DNA of 51,728 nucleotides from Synergistaceae bacterium (lineage in GTDB: Bacteria; Synergistota; Synergistia; Synergistales; Aminobacteriaceae): NCBI GenBank assembly GCA_018436725.1, contig JAHDKT010000011.1, positions 1-51,728 on the forward strand, written 5' to 3'. The notes under the pieces were generated by a model, which was given only the letters and a program-made list of their open reading frames with translations, did not search any database and had not been told where the DNA came from. The stretch's first letter is position 1. Each line of letters opens with the position of its first letter. A program made the translations under genes and the position numbers. This document shows, piece by piece, positions 41,657 to 50,573 of this stretch.

Positions 41657-42340
41657 ATGCGGATGGAAACGGTACTGTTGCGGAAGGGCGGAGAATCCGA
41701 GAGCGTGCGTCTCGCGTGGGACGCCTGCGTGGCCGCCGGATATACGGGCAGGGATCGGAAGAGCGTGCTGGCCCATGTGGAGGAACTCCGGAAGATCGGC
41801 GTTCCCGCGCCGGAAAGGGTTCCTTCCATGTACTGGGTGGAGCCGGAGAGGGTATCGTCGTCGAGGCTCCTGTGGGTCGTGGGAGAATCGACGTCGGGAG
41901 AGGTCGAGGTCTTTTTAGCCCGCAGCGAAGCGGGAGATCTCTGCGTCTCGGTGGCCAGCGACCATACGGACAGGGCCCTCGAAACGGTCTCGGTGGCGAA
42001 GGCGAAGCAGGCATGCTCGAAGATAGTCGGGACTTTGTTCTGGCGGGTGGATGAGATCGGAGCGCACTGGGACTCGATCGAACTTCGTTCGTGGGTCGAC
42101 GGTGTTTTGTATCAGGAGGGGACGTTGGGGAAGATGCTTCCTCCGGAGAGACTCTTCGAACTTGCCGGGGAGGACGCGCCTTCCGGCACGAACGCCATCT
42201 CGCTGTTCAGCGGTACGCTGCCGGTACTGGGAGAGGGGCTCGTCTACGGGGAGAAGTACGCGCTCTCTCTGAAGGATCCCGTTCTGGGCAGGGAGATTCG
42301 TCATGAGTACGCGGTCCGGATTCTTCCCGACCGCAATTGA
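41657..42340 (+). CDS. DUF2848-family protein
   Basis: 227 residues. The pattern GWDACVAAGYTGRD (here AWDACVAAGYTGRDR), HVEELRKIGVPAPERVPSMY, VASDHTDRALE and SIELRSWVDGVLYQEG is typical of DUF2848, a family related to the fumarylacetoacetate-hydrolase fold and often found in TRAP operons. The frame starts 6 nt after the regulator gene, with GAGAGGAAATGCGG around two possible ATGs (41657, 41663). Enzymatic role unproven; a metal-dependent keto-acid hydrolase is a reasonable guess. Confidence 0.8.
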   Translation: MRMETVLLRKGGESESVRLAWDACVAAGYTGRDRKSVLAHVEELRKIGVPAPERVPSMYWVEPERVSSSRLLWVVGESTSGEVEVFLARSEAGDLCVSVASDHTDRALETVSVAKAKQACSKIVGTLFWRVDEIGAHWDSIELRSWVDGVLYQEGTLGKMLPPERLFELAGEDAPSGTNAISLFSGTLPVLGEGLVYGEKYALSLKDPVLGREIRHEYAVRILPDRN

Positions 42341-42355
42341 GGAGGAAGCGGCCCG

Positions 42356-42514
42356 ATGATTCTCGGCCCGAAGGGGGAGATCTATTTCGAAGGCGGAAGC
42401 GGCGAGGAAGCCGGTTTCGCCGCCATCGACCCCGACTCGGTTACCGAGACGAGACGGTTCTTCACGGTCTTCGACGGCAGGGTTCCGGAAATGTACGCAA
42501 CACATCTCAAGTAG
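42356..42514 (+). CDS. Small protein of unknown function (52 residues)
   Basis: ATG preceded by GGAGGA at 9 nt. The frame reads MILGPKGEIYFEGGSGEEAG, then FAAIDPDSVTETRRFFTVFD and GRVPEMYATHLK, and stops 13 nt before dctP. Acidic, no membrane segment. It sits tightly between two operon genes, with codon use like its neighbours, so it is probably real. It could instead be the tail of a lost gene. No family recognised. Confidence 0.6.
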   Translation: MILGPKGEIYFEGGSGEEAGFAAIDPDSVTETRRFFTVFDGRVPEMYATHLK

Positions 42515-42527
42515 GAGGGGAAAAAAG

Positions 42528-43523
42528 ATGAGAAGAGGCGGTCTGTTTTTCGCAGTCGTGGTTGTATGCATTCTGTTCGCAGCAGGGGCGGCGCTCGCGG
42601 CGCCGGTGAATATCAAGTTCGCCCACTCGGGGAGCCTGGAGCACCAGTACCAGATCGGCGTGGAGTTCTTCAAGAAGATGGTGGAGGAGAAATCCGGCGG
42701 ACAGCTTCAGATCGCCGTCTTCCCCCAGTCGCAGCTCGGGAACGAGCGGGAGTTGGCCGAGGGCGTCAGGATGGGTACGATCGAAATGTGCTCCGTGGCC
42801 GCCGGAGGCGCTCTCCCCGGCTTCGTCCCCGAACTTCAGGTCTTCGGCGTTCCCTTCCTCTTCGAAAACAGAAAACAGGTCTACGGGGTTCTCGACGGGC
42901 CGGTGGGACAGGAACTTGCCGATATCATGCTCGCCAAGGGTTTCGTGAACCTGGCGTTCTGGGAGGTCGGTTTCCGTAACGTCACCAACAACACCCGCCC
43001 GGTAAAGACTCCGGAGGACATGAAGGGGCTGAAGATCCGGGTGCAGGAGTCCAAGATCTGGATCGAATTCATGAAATCGCTCGGCGCCATCGCCACCCCC
43101 ATCCCCTTCGGCGAACTGTACACCGCGCTGCAGCAGAAGGTCGTCGACGGACAGGAAAACCCGGTCGCCACGATCTATTCGATGAAGTTCTACGAAGTGC
43201 AGAAGTATCTCTCGCTGACAGGACACACATACGAACCCGCCGCGGTGCTGGCGAACCCGAAGTGGTTCAACGCTCTCTCCGCGGAGCATCGGGCCATCCT
43301 GCGAGAGTCTGCCGCCGCCACTGCGGAGTACCAGAGGAACGTGCTCGGCGAGAAGGACAAGGAACGCCTCGAGATCATACGGAAGGCCGGCGTGGAGGTG
43401 GAGGAAAACCCCGACAAAGCCGCGTTCGCGAAGGCGACGGCGGAGCTGCACAAGGTTCTTTCCGACACCGTTCCCGAAGCCCTCGTGCGGAAAATCCGCG
43501 AGGCGGCCGCGAAGATACAGTGA
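42528..43523 (+). CDS. dctP: TRAP transporter solute-binding protein (DctP family), second system
   Basis: 331 residues with a Sec signal (cleavage near ALAAP). NIKFAHSGSLEHQYQIGVEFF, then GLKIRVQESKIWIEF with the carboxylate-binding Arg, and FGELYTALQQKVVDGQENPVA are typical. Ribosome site GGAGGGG. Only distantly similar to the protein at 952-1932, so a different substrate is likely. Confidence 0.94.
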   Translation: MRRGGLFFAVVVVCILFAAGAALAAPVNIKFAHSGSLEHQYQIGVEFFKKMVEEKSGGQLQIAVFPQSQLGNERELAEGVRMGTIEMCSVAAGGALPGFVPELQVFGVPFLFENRKQVYGVLDGPVGQELADIMLAKGFVNLAFWEVGFRNVTNNTRPVKTPEDMKGLKIRVQESKIWIEFMKSLGAIATPIPFGELYTALQQKVVDGQENPVATIYSMKFYEVQKYLSLTGHTYEPAAVLANPKWFNALSAEHRAILRESAAATAEYQRNVLGEKDKERLEIIRKAGVEVEENPDKAAFAKATAELHKVLSDTVPEALVRKIREAAAKIQ

Positions 43524-43531
43524 TTCGGCGG

Positions 43532-43564
43532 GGCTCCGGGGTTTGGAACTCCGGAGCCTTTTTT
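43532..43564 (+). terminator. Attenuator between dctP and dctQ
   Basis: GGCTCCGG / CCGGAGCC perfect 8-bp stem with an 11-nt loop, then six Ts. A full-strength shape inside the operon, so it should limit permease expression relative to binding protein. Confidence 0.8.
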
Positions 43565-43588
43565 CGGAGATTCGCGAGGTGAAGACTA

Positions 43589-44074
43589 TTGAAAAAGTTG
43601 AGCGCGCTCTTTTCGATTCTCACCGGGGCATGTCTCGCCGTGGTGTTCGCGGTGACCTTCGCCCAGGTTGTCCAGCGTTATGTCTTTCAGATGGCCATGC
43701 CGTGGGCCACGGACGTTATACGCATCTTCTTCGTGTACTCCGTCTTCTTCGGGATGGCCGTGGGCGTGTTCAAAAAGGCGCATCTCAACATCGACGTCTT
43801 CGTTCACGCGCTGCCTTCCTGGATGAAACCGTGGCTCTCTCTGCTGTCGAACACGGTCACCACGATCTTTCTCGGCTTCGTCTTTTATTTCAGCTTCTCC
43901 TTCATGATGGCGAACACCGACCAGCTGACGCCGTACCTTATGTTTCCCATGAGCTACGTCTATCTCGTCGTACCGCTCACGACGGGTTTTATGATTCTTT
44001 CTCTGCTGCTGGACTCGCTGAAGCTATTAGGCGGTCTCGGGCGGGGCGCCACGCCTCCCTCCGAAGGCAGGTGA
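43589..44074 (+). CDS. dctQ: TRAP transporter small permease (DctQ family), second system
   Basis: 161 residues, four spans. AMPWATDVIRIFFVYSVFFGMAVGVFKKAHLNIDVF is the DctQ core. TTG start at 43589 with GAGGTGA 7 nt upstream. The last 15 residues are Gly/Arg-rich. Confidence 0.92.
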   Translation: MKKLSALFSILTGACLAVVFAVTFAQVVQRYVFQMAMPWATDVIRIFFVYSVFFGMAVGVFKKAHLNIDVFVHALPSWMKPWLSLLSNTVTTIFLGFVFYFSFSFMMANTDQLTPYLMFPMSYVYLVVPLTTGFMILSLLLDSLKLLGGLGRGATPPSEGR

Positions 44075-44080
44075 TCCGGG

Positions 44081-45352
44081 ATGCTCTGGATAGCGGCGCT
44101 CTTCGGCGTCTTCCTTCTCGGCATCCCCATCTCCTTCTCGCTGGGAGCCACCACGCTCGCCGGGCTGCTCGGCATGGGCCTGCCGCTTGAAGTGATAGTT
44201 CAGCGGATGTTCACCGGGGTCGACAACTTCGCTCTCGTGGCCATCCCGCTCTTCATTCTCGCGGGCAATCTTATGGCGGCGGGCGGCATATCGAAGCGGA
44301 TCACGATCTTTTCGGAGGCGCTCGTCGGTCACTGGCCGGGAGGTTTGGGAATGGTGGCCATCGTCGCATCCATGATCTTCGCCGCGGTGACCGGATCGGC
44401 GATCGCGGCGACCGCCGCCATCGGCGCGCTGCTCATCAGCGAGATGATCTCCAAGGGATACTCCCCGGCCTACTCCGCCGCGCTCGTGGCGACTTCGGGC
44501 TCCATAGGGCCGATCATCCCTCCGAGCATCCCGCTGGTGGTCTACGGCGTCATCGTCGGAACATCCATCGCGAAACTTTTCATGGGAGGGGTCGTCCCCG
44601 GCCTCTTCATGGGGTTTCTCCTCATGCTGTTCAACTGGATGCTCAGCAGGCGGCGCGGATACGTCGGGAGAGAGAAGCGCTCGACGGCGGCGGAACTTCG
44701 CAAGGGGCTCAAGGATGCGATCCTCGCTCTGCTGATGCCCGTCATCATCATCGGAGGCATCGTGGGCGGCGTCTTCACCCCGACGGAATCGGCGGCGATC
44801 GCGGTGGGGTACGCCCTCCTTCTCGGAGGCGTCGTGTACAGGGAGCTGTCCTGGAGAAAGATATGCGAAGCCTTCATGGACGCCGCCGTGATGAACGGCG
44901 TCATCCTCACCGTACTGATGACGGCGAGCCTCTTCATCTGGTTCATGACCGTGAAGATGATCCCCCAGTCCGTGACTCAAAGTCTGATGAACGTCATCAC
45001 CTCGAAATGGGGTGCGCTCATGGTGATGAACATCGTGCTGCTCATAGCGGGGACCTTTATCGACACGATCAGCGCGCTCACCATCTTCGTGCCTCTCTTC
45101 CTGCCGCTTGTGAAGGCCTTTGGAATCGACTTGGTGCACTTCGGCGTGGTGGTCGCGGTGAATCTGACCATAGGAATGTGCACGCCGCCCTTGGGGGTCT
45201 GCCTCTTCGTGGCGTGCGGTATAGCCAAAACCACTCTTCGCGAGATGTTCCGCGATCTCGTCTATTTGTTGATACCGCTTCTGCTCCTTCTGCTGCTTAT
45301 CACGTACGTTCCGGCGCTCGTCACTTGGCTGCCGGATTTCCTCGGGCTGTAG
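44081..45352 (+). CDS. dctM: TRAP transporter large permease (DctM family), second system
   Basis: 423 residues, about 12 spans. Motifs GIPISFSLGATTLAGL, IFAAVTGSAIAATAAIGALL, GPIIPPSIPLVVYGV and GMCTPPLGVCLFVACGIAK. Start 6 nt after dctQ. Completes the importer; a hairpin follows. Confidence 0.95.
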   Translation: MLWIAALFGVFLLGIPISFSLGATTLAGLLGMGLPLEVIVQRMFTGVDNFALVAIPLFILAGNLMAAGGISKRITIFSEALVGHWPGGLGMVAIVASMIFAAVTGSAIAATAAIGALLISEMISKGYSPAYSAALVATSGSIGPIIPPSIPLVVYGVIVGTSIAKLFMGGVVPGLFMGFLLMLFNWMLSRRRGYVGREKRSTAAELRKGLKDAILALLMPVIIIGGIVGGVFTPTESAAIAVGYALLLGGVVYRELSWRKICEAFMDAAVMNGVILTVLMTASLFIWFMTVKMIPQSVTQSLMNVITSKWGALMVMNIVLLIAGTFIDTISALTIFVPLFLPLVKAFGIDLVHFGVVVAVNLTIGMCTPPLGVCLFVACGIAKTTLREMFRDLVYLLIPLLLLLLLITYVPALVTWLPDFLGL

Positions 45353-45374
45353 ACGCGCTCCGGAGGTCCTTCTC

Positions 45375-45421
45375 TCTCCGCCGCGGCGGATCGCATATTC
45401 GCCGATTCGCCGCGGCGGAGA
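45375..45421. terminator. Hairpin between convergent TRAP and channel genes
   Basis: A 14-bp perfect GC-rich stem (TCTCCGCCGCGGCG with its complement) around a 19-nt loop. Weak T-runs, but placement between two converging genes supports termination from both sides. Confidence 0.6.
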
Positions 45422-45470
45422 GAAGTTCTTCGAGTACGCATCTTCTTCGGAGCAGGAGCGCTTTCCCCCC

Positions 45471-46301
45471 TCACCGCAGGCGCTTGCCGCAGTGCGGGCA
45501 GTAGTTGCCGCGCCCCTCGTCCTCTTCTTTCTTCTGCGCGGCATCCTCGCGCTTCTTGCGGCGCTGGATGGCTTCGACGAATCCGGCGCCCAGGATGCCC
45601 GCGGGGAGGGCGAACATGCCGATGCCGATGACGGCGATGATGCTGGCGAAGGTTCTTCCGATGCCGGTGACCGGGGCGACGTCGCCGTAGCCCACGGTGG
45701 TGAGCGTGGCGATGGCCCACCACATGGTGTGCGGGATGCTGGCGAAGGCTTCGGGCTGCGCCTCGTTTTCGCAGTAGTAGAGGATGCTCGACGAGAGTAC
45801 GAGCAGCAGGCCCATCATGGCGGTGGTGAGGATGAGTTCTTCTTTGTTGGTGTACAGCACGTCCTTGATGAGGCCGAGCGATGTGAAGTAGCGCCCCGCC
45901 TTGGCGATCCGCAGGATGCGGAGGAGGCGCAGCACGCGCATCGAACGGAGGTCGACGTTCCAGAAGGGGAGGTAGAAGGGGAGGATGGCGAGCAGGTCGA
46001 TGATGGACATGGGACGCAGCGCGAAGCGGATGCGCCCGCGAACGCTCCCGCTGAAACGGGGGTCGACGGTGCACGCCCACAGCCTGGCTAAGTACTCGGC
46101 GGTGAATATGACGACGGAGACGAATTCGAACAGGTCGAGCACCCTTCCCCACCGGTCGTAGATCTGGTTGACCGAGCCTATGATGACGGAGATCACGTTG
46201 ACGATGATGAACGCGAGAATGAAGATGTCGAACGCCCTGCTGACGGTGTCGCCAGGCTTGGCCACTTCCACTATCTCCCAGACCCGCTTCTTGATATTCA
46301 C
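45471..46301 (-). CDS. Voltage-gated-type potassium channel with C-terminal zinc ribbon
   Basis: 276 residues from GTG at 46301 (GAGAGGATCGCA upstream). Six-span layout: S1-S3, an S4-like helix with regularly spaced Arg (RSMRVLRLLRILRIAKAGR), then the pore with the selectivity filter TLTTVGYGDVAP. The tail is highly charged (QRRKKREDAAQKKEEDEG) and ends in CPHCGKRLR, half of a zinc ribbon (one C-x2-C). Kv/Kch family, plasma membrane, potassium flux. A scrap of the 3' end is duplicated at 40720-40886. Confidence 0.9.
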   Translation of the reverse strand: MNIKKRVWEIVEVAKPGDTVSRAFDIFILAFIIVNVISVIIGSVNQIYDRWGRVLDLFEFVSVVIFTAEYLARLWACTVDPRFSGSVRGRIRFALRPMSIIDLLAILPFYLPFWNVDLRSMRVLRLLRILRIAKAGRYFTSLGLIKDVLYTNKEELILTTAMMGLLLVLSSSILYYCENEAQPEAFASIPHTMWWAIATLTTVGYGDVAPVTGIGRTFASIIAVIGIGMFALPAGILGAGFVEAIQRRKKREDAAQKKEEDEGRGNYCPHCGKRLR

Positions 46302-46415
46302 TGCGATCCTCTCCTCTCCCCGAAATGCGCCAAAGATACTCTTCGGGAGGAAAGGCGTCAAGAAGGAAAGAGACTTTCTCCGTTCCTTCGCTTCCTGAAG
46401 AGTCTGTATACCATG

Positions 46416-46421
46416 TATAAT
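46416..46421 (+). promoter_or_regulatory. Probable -10 box of the racemase gene
   Basis: TATAAT, 30 nt before the ATG, with a weak -35 (TCCTGA) 17 bp upstream. Confidence 0.55.
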
Positions 46422-46451
46422 ACACGGAGCATATCTTCCGGAGGTGTTTTT

Positions 46452-47156
46452 ATGACGACCATACGCAGACCGGAAACGGTTTTGGGAGTTCTCGGCGGGA
46501 TGGGACCGGCGGCGGCGGCGGAGTTTCTGCGGCTTCTGGCGGAGCGCGCGCCCGTCTCGTCGGACCAGGAGCACGCCATTACGTATCTTCTCTCGGATCC
46601 TCGGATTCCGGACAGGAGCAGCGCGATTCTGGGGGTCGGAGAAGATCCGACCGCGCGCCTGAAAGACGACCTGTTGACGCTGACGCGCTGGGGCGCGAAC
46701 CTGCTGGCGGTTCCGTGCAACACGGCGCACTACTTTATCGACCGTTTCCGCGACGAGCTACCGATTCCTCTTGTGCACATCATCGAAGAGACGGTGAAGG
46801 CGGCGGCGGCGCTGAGTCCGAAGGGGGCCTGGCTGACGGCGACGCTGGGGACGATGCGCAGCGGCCTGTATCAGAAAGAAGCGGAACGGCAGGGGTACTC
46901 TTTTATTATTCCTCCGGAGGAAGCGCAACAGCAGGTGCAGCGAAGCATCGAGCTGGTGAAGAGCGGCGGAAAGGACGAGGGCGGCCGTCTTCTGAGAAAT
47001 GTGGTGGAAGGGTTGTGGAGCGAGCGGGATCTTGCGGTGTGCGCGGCGTGCACGGAACTTCCTCTTGCGTACGACGCGTCGGGACTGCCGCAGGAGAAGA
47101 CCGTCTCCAGTCTGGGGGCGCTCTGCGAGGCCTGTCTTCGAAGAATCTACGGATAA
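46452..47156 (+). CDS. Aspartate/glutamate racemase family protein
   Basis: 234 residues from the ATG after GGAGGTGTTTTT. VLGVLGGMGPAAAAEFL at the N-terminus, the first catalytic Cys in VPCNTAHYF and the second in CAACTELPL. The two-Cys mechanism interconverts L- and D-aspartate or glutamate without a cofactor. Closest in pattern to aspartate racemases (RacD/YgeA). Monocistronic, with its own promoter and terminator. Confidence 0.92.
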   Translation: MTTIRRPETVLGVLGGMGPAAAAEFLRLLAERAPVSSDQEHAITYLLSDPRIPDRSSAILGVGEDPTARLKDDLLTLTRWGANLLAVPCNTAHYFIDRFRDELPIPLVHIIEETVKAAAALSPKGAWLTATLGTMRSGLYQKEAERQGYSFIIPPEEAQQQVQRSIELVKSGGKDEGGRLLRNVVEGLWSERDLAVCAACTELPLAYDASGLPQEKTVSSLGALCEACLRRIYG

Positions 47157-47159
47157 ACG

Positions 47160-47193
47160 AAGCGCCCCTCGTACTCCGCGAGGGGCGCTTTTT
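47160..47193. terminator. Intrinsic terminator, convergent racemase and phosphoesterase genes
   Basis: AAGCGCCCCTCG / CGAGGGGCGCTT perfect stem, short loop, then TTT on the plus strand; an A-run on the left arm gives a weaker site on the minus strand. Confidence 0.88.
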
Positions 47194-47195
47194 CG

Positions 47196-48365
47196 TCATT
47201 TTCTCACGATGTCGACGATGACCACCTGGGGCGGGGCGAGGAAGCGTATAGGCGGCCCCCACGTCCCGGCGCCGTTGCTGACGAAGACGCGGCTCTCCCT
47301 GGCGACGCCGGAGGCGTAGGCTTCTCCTCTCTTCGCGGGGGCGAGGGCGCGCAGACCCGGCCGGTAGTCGTAAACCATCCGGGTTCCCCAGTAGAAGGGC
47401 CAGATCTGCCCTCCGTGCGTGTGGCCGGAGAGCTGGAGGTCGAAGAGGCCTATGGATTCGGGCTCCACCGTAGGCTGGTGCTTGAGGAGCAGGACGAAAC
47501 GGTTCTCGGACAGCGGGGCGAGGACGTCGATCTCCGGCTTAGGCTCTTCTCCGAATCGCCGGGCGGTCGGGTCGTCCACACCGGCCAGGACGATGCCGCC
47601 GACACGCAGCGCCTCGTTGCGCAGCACCTGCATTCCGGAGCGCTCTTTGAAGGCGATGGCCTGGTCGACGCCCGCGTAGTATTCGTGGTTTCCGGTGACT
47701 GCGTACATCCCGAGCGGCAGGTTCAGCCCCCTGAAGAGGGCGACCTCCGCTTCGCGCTCCTCCATGTCTCCGTCGACGAGGTCGCCGGTGCTGACCAGCA
47801 TGTCGGGCTTCGCGGCCCTGACCACTTCGAGAATGCGGTCGAGCCGTTCCTCCTGGACGACCCAGCCGAGGTGGACGTCGGTGATATGGGCGACGCGGAG
47901 CTTGTCCACCCCCTTGGGGAGTTTCTCGGTGGCGATGGCGATATGCACGGGGCGTACCGCGAGCGCTTCGAACCATCCGTAGGTGCAGGCGAAGAAGGCG
48001 AAGGAGACCGCGAGGAAGGCGCGGACCTTGGCCGACGGGAAGAGGTCGCCGAAGCAGGCTGAGAGAAGCAGATCGATCAGCCAGACGAGGAAGCGCAGAA
48101 GGTCGAGGAAAAAGAACGCCGTGAACAGGATGAAGAAGAAGGCCATTCCCATGTACACGGAGCAGGAGAGGAACTTGCGGAGTCCGGGGTATGCCGCGAG
48201 GTCCACGAGCCAGAGAATACGCGAGCCCATGATGATGAAGATGGAGATCAGCGTATAGAGCAGCGTCCATTTCCACCCCGGCCCGAGAGCGCTCCGCAGC
48301 TTGAAATAGTTGTAGGAGTACAGAGCGAGCAGCGTGGCGATGATCAACAACGAAACGAGCCTCAA
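47196..48365 (-). CDS. Membrane metallophosphoesterase
   Basis: About 389 residues. Three to four N-terminal membrane spans, then a calcineurin-like phosphoesterase domain with HITDVHLG, STGDLVDGD, AVTGNHEYY and LSGHTHGGQIWPF, all metal ligands present. Resembles YkuE/YaeI-type enzymes that may act on lipids or cell-wall precursors outside the membrane. TTG at 48365 is preferred (AAGGAGG 9 nt upstream); the longer frame from ATG 48392 lacks a ribosome site. Confidence 0.88.
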   Translation of the reverse strand: MRLVSLLIIATLLALYSYNYFKLRSALGPGWKWTLLYTLISIFIIMGSRILWLVDLAAYPGLRKFLSCSVYMGMAFFFILFTAFFFLDLLRFLVWLIDLLLSACFGDLFPSAKVRAFLAVSFAFFACTYGWFEALAVRPVHIAIATEKLPKGVDKLRVAHITDVHLGWVVQEERLDRILEVVRAAKPDMLVSTGDLVDGDMEEREAEVALFRGLNLPLGMYAVTGNHEYYAGVDQAIAFKERSGMQVLRNEALRVGGIVLAGVDDPTARRFGEEPKPEIDVLAPLSENRFVLLLKHQPTVEPESIGLFDLQLSGHTHGGQIWPFYWGTRMVYDYRPGLRALAPAKRGEAYASGVARESRVFVSNGAGTWGPPIRFLAPPQVVIVDIVRK

Positions 48366-48412
48366 TTCATCAAGCCTCCTTATCTCGAACATCAGGGCGA
48401 TGTCGGGTTTTT

Positions 48413-48418
48413 ATTATA
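48413..48418 (-). promoter_or_regulatory. Probable -10 box of the phosphoesterase gene
   Basis: TATAAT on the minus strand, 47 nt before the TTG start; -35 poor. Confidence 0.5.
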
Positions 48419-48532
48419 GCAGCAACCGCTGCGATCTCACTGCGGACACCCGGTGCTTCGGGGGCTCCGGACAGCCTCGCGCTCTTCGTGCATCGGCGGC
48501 TTCCCGAGTACGACGACGCGGCTCGTCAGACG

Positions 48533-48567
48533 AAAATACCCGGACTCTCTGAAGAGGATCCGGGTAT
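48533..48567 (-). terminator. rpoD terminator
   Basis: ATACCCGGA / TCCGGGTAT perfect 9-bp stem followed on the minus strand by TTTTCG, 21 nt after the rpoD stop. Confidence 0.8.
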
Positions 48568-48588
48568 GGTATGTTCTCTCGCCGAGGA

Positions 48589-49833
48589 TCAGTCGAGGAA
48601 GTCCTTCAGCTTCTTGCTTCTGCTGGGGTGACGGAGCTTGCGCAGCGCCTTGGCCTCGATCTGCCGAATGCGTTCGCGGGTAACGCCGAAGCGCTTTCCG
48701 ACCTCCTCCAGGGTGTACGAGCGGCCGTCTTCCAGGCCGAATCGGTAGTGCAGCACTTCGCGCTCGCGCTCGGAGAGGGCGTCGAGCATCTCCTCGATCT
48801 GTTCGTGGAGCAGGTGTCCCGCCGCGGCCTCCTCGGGGTTGGGCAGCTCTCTGTCCTCGATGAAGTCGCCGAGCTGGCTGTCCTCCTCCTCGCCTATGGG
48901 CGTTTCGAGGGAGACGGGGAGCTGCGCGATGCGGCGTATCTCCTCCACTTTGATCGGCTCGATCTCCATCTCGGCTGCGATTTCGTCGTCGGTCGGTTCG
49001 CGCCCGAGGCGCTGGACGAGCTGACGGGAGATGCGGACCATCTTGTTGATGGTCTCGACCATGTGGACGGGAACGCGGATGGTCCGCGCCTGGTCGGCGA
49101 TGGCCCTGGTGATGGCCTGCCGAATCCACCACGTGGCGTAGGTGCTGAATTTGAACCCCTTGCGGTAGTCGAACTTCTCGACCGCGCGGATCAGGCCGAG
49201 GTTTCCTTCCTGGATGAGGTCGAGGAAGAGCATGCCGCGTCCGATGTATTTCTTCGCGATGCTCACGACGAGCCTGAGGTTGGCGTCGACGATCTTCTTC
49301 TTCGCGGTTTCGTCGCCGGCCTCCACGCGCTTGGCCAGCTCGACTTCTTCGGCGGCGTCGAGCAACGGCACCTTCCCGATCTCGCGAAGGTACATGCGGA
49401 CCGGGTCGGTGAGAGGGATGTCGTCCAGTTTGCCGAGTTCGAGGTCGAACGCCGGCTGGGAGGCGACGTCGTCGTCGGGGACGACGGCGCCGGCATGCAC
49501 CGGAACGGGCTCCTTCGCGTCGTCGTCCATTACTTCGATTCCCAGCTCCATGAGATTGGAGACTACGTTGTCGAGGACTTCCGAACTCCAGTTCTCAAGA
49601 GGAATATGGCGCTCGATGTCCTTCTGGGTGACGAAGCCTTTGCCGTGACCTTCGGCGATGAGTTCGCGCACTCTGCCGAGGTATTCGGCCATGTCCTCGC
49701 GGGTCAGTTCTTCCTTCTTGACGGTTTCCTTCTCCTCGAGAATTTCTTTGTCTTCGAGAATTTCCTTCTCGTTCAGCATTTCGTTCTCCATCGAACAACC
49801 AGTCCCCTCTTCAATGCGACAATAACGGGCCAT
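48589..49833 (-). CDS. rpoD: Primary RNA polymerase sigma factor RpoD
   Basis: About 414 residues. Region 1.1-like [20 protein letters not shown], region 1.2 [16 protein letters not shown], 2.1-2.4 with [56 protein letters not shown], 3.0-3.1, and 4.2 [28 protein letters not shown]. Short, without the large insert of E. coli sigma-70. The start is unsure: ATG 49833 has GAGGA close by, GTG 49851 and ATG 49791 are alternatives. An acidic [15 protein letters not shown] stretch precedes region 1.1. Confidence 0.97.
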   Translation of the reverse strand: MARYCRIEEGTGCSMENEMLNEKEILEDKEILEEKETVKKEELTREDMAEYLGRVRELIAEGHGKGFVTQKDIERHIPLENWSSEVLDNVVSNLMELGIEVMDDDAKEPVPVHAGAVVPDDDVASQPAFDLELGKLDDIPLTDPVRMYLREIGKVPLLDAAEEVELAKRVEAGDETAKKKIVDANLRLVVSIAKKYIGRGMLFLDLIQEGNLGLIRAVEKFDYRKGFKFSTYATWWIRQAITRAIADQARTIRVPVHMVETINKMVRISRQLVQRLGREPTDDEIAAEMEIEPIKVEEIRRIAQLPVSLETPIGEEEDSQLGDFIEDRELPNPEEAAAGHLLHEQIEEMLDALSEREREVLHYRFGLEDGRSYTLEEVGKRFGVTRERIRQIEAKALRKLRHPSRSKKLKDFLD

Positions 49834-49895
49834 GCGTTCCTCGCGGGACACCGGCTCGTCGCGTTATTTCCTCATCTCTTTTCCGATGGACATGT

Positions 49896-49904
49896 ATTAT
49901 ACCA
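49896..49904 (-). promoter_or_regulatory. Extended -10 promoter of rpoD
   Basis: TGGTATAAT on the minus strand, an extended -10 site, overlapping the region just beyond the stop of the upstream gene. Gives rpoD its own transcript. Confidence 0.6.
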
Positions 49905-50573
49905 CTATACCGTCAAATTGATACCCAAAAAAGGAGGAAACGCCACCTCCGGGGAGGGACCGACCCATTTGCGGGTCTCCTCGAACTCCATCTCGAACAG
50001 GAGACGGCTTATCTCCAGGTGGACAAGGTTGTCCGTCTCGTACGGGATGAAGAATCGCCTGTATCCGAACTTCTCGGCGAAAAAGGGCAGATTGGCGTGC
50101 GACGAGGCCTTTTCTTCCAGAATCGCGGCGAGCCTGGCGAGGAACGTGTCCTCGTCGAACAGCGGGTTGCTGCTCACGAGGACGATGGCCTTGAAGCTTT
50201 CGAGCATGATGTCTCTGTCCCACAGGCAGCAGAAGGAGACTCCGGCTTCGACTTCGGCTTCGTCGTCGAGCAGCGAAGAGAGCAGATCCTCCATAGAGGT
50301 CGAGTAGCCGAAGAGCATTGTGAAACCCAGGCCGATGCGGCTCATCCGGCCGGGGTCGATCATGCTGTCGCGAAGCAGCGTGCCGACGTAACCGCTCCGC
50401 AGACTGGTGAGACAGAAGAACTCGCTGTTCATGCGCAGCGACAGCGCGGCGATGTCGGTCAGCACCCGGCTGTGGTACGCGTTCACGGAGACGGGCTCGT
50501 AATCCATTCTGAGGGGAAACCACGGCGCGATCTCCATGTCCACGTTGGAATCCCAATAGGGAAGAAGGGTCAT
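49905..50573 (-). CDS. Protein of unknown function, translationally coupled to cheV
   Basis: 222 residues. ATG overlaps the cheV stop (ATGA). Begins MTLLPYWDSNVDMEIAPWFP. Contains LRSGYVGTLLRDSMIDPG, VSFCCLWDRDIMLESFKAIV and ends PPFLGINLTV. No signal peptide or membrane segment; mixed alpha/beta look. Family not recognised. Coupling to cheV suggests a role in chemotaxis or a related sensory pathway, but no motif supports this. Confidence 0.75.
   Translation of the reverse strand: MTLLPYWDSNVDMEIAPWFPLRMDYEPVSVNAYHSRVLTDIAALSLRMNSEFFCLTSLRSGYVGTLLRDSMIDPGRMSRIGLGFTMLFGYSTSMEDLLSSLLDDEAEVEAGVSFCCLWDRDIMLESFKAIVLVSSNPLFDEDTFLARLAAILEEKASSHANLPFFAEKFGYRRFFIPYETDNLVHLEISRLLFEMEFEETRKWVGPSPEVAFPPFLGINLTV

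Noticed and set aside
49864..49875. Minute ORF (M-R-K) in the rpoD leader
   Set aside because: Only three codons with no clear ribosome site; cannot be told from chance.
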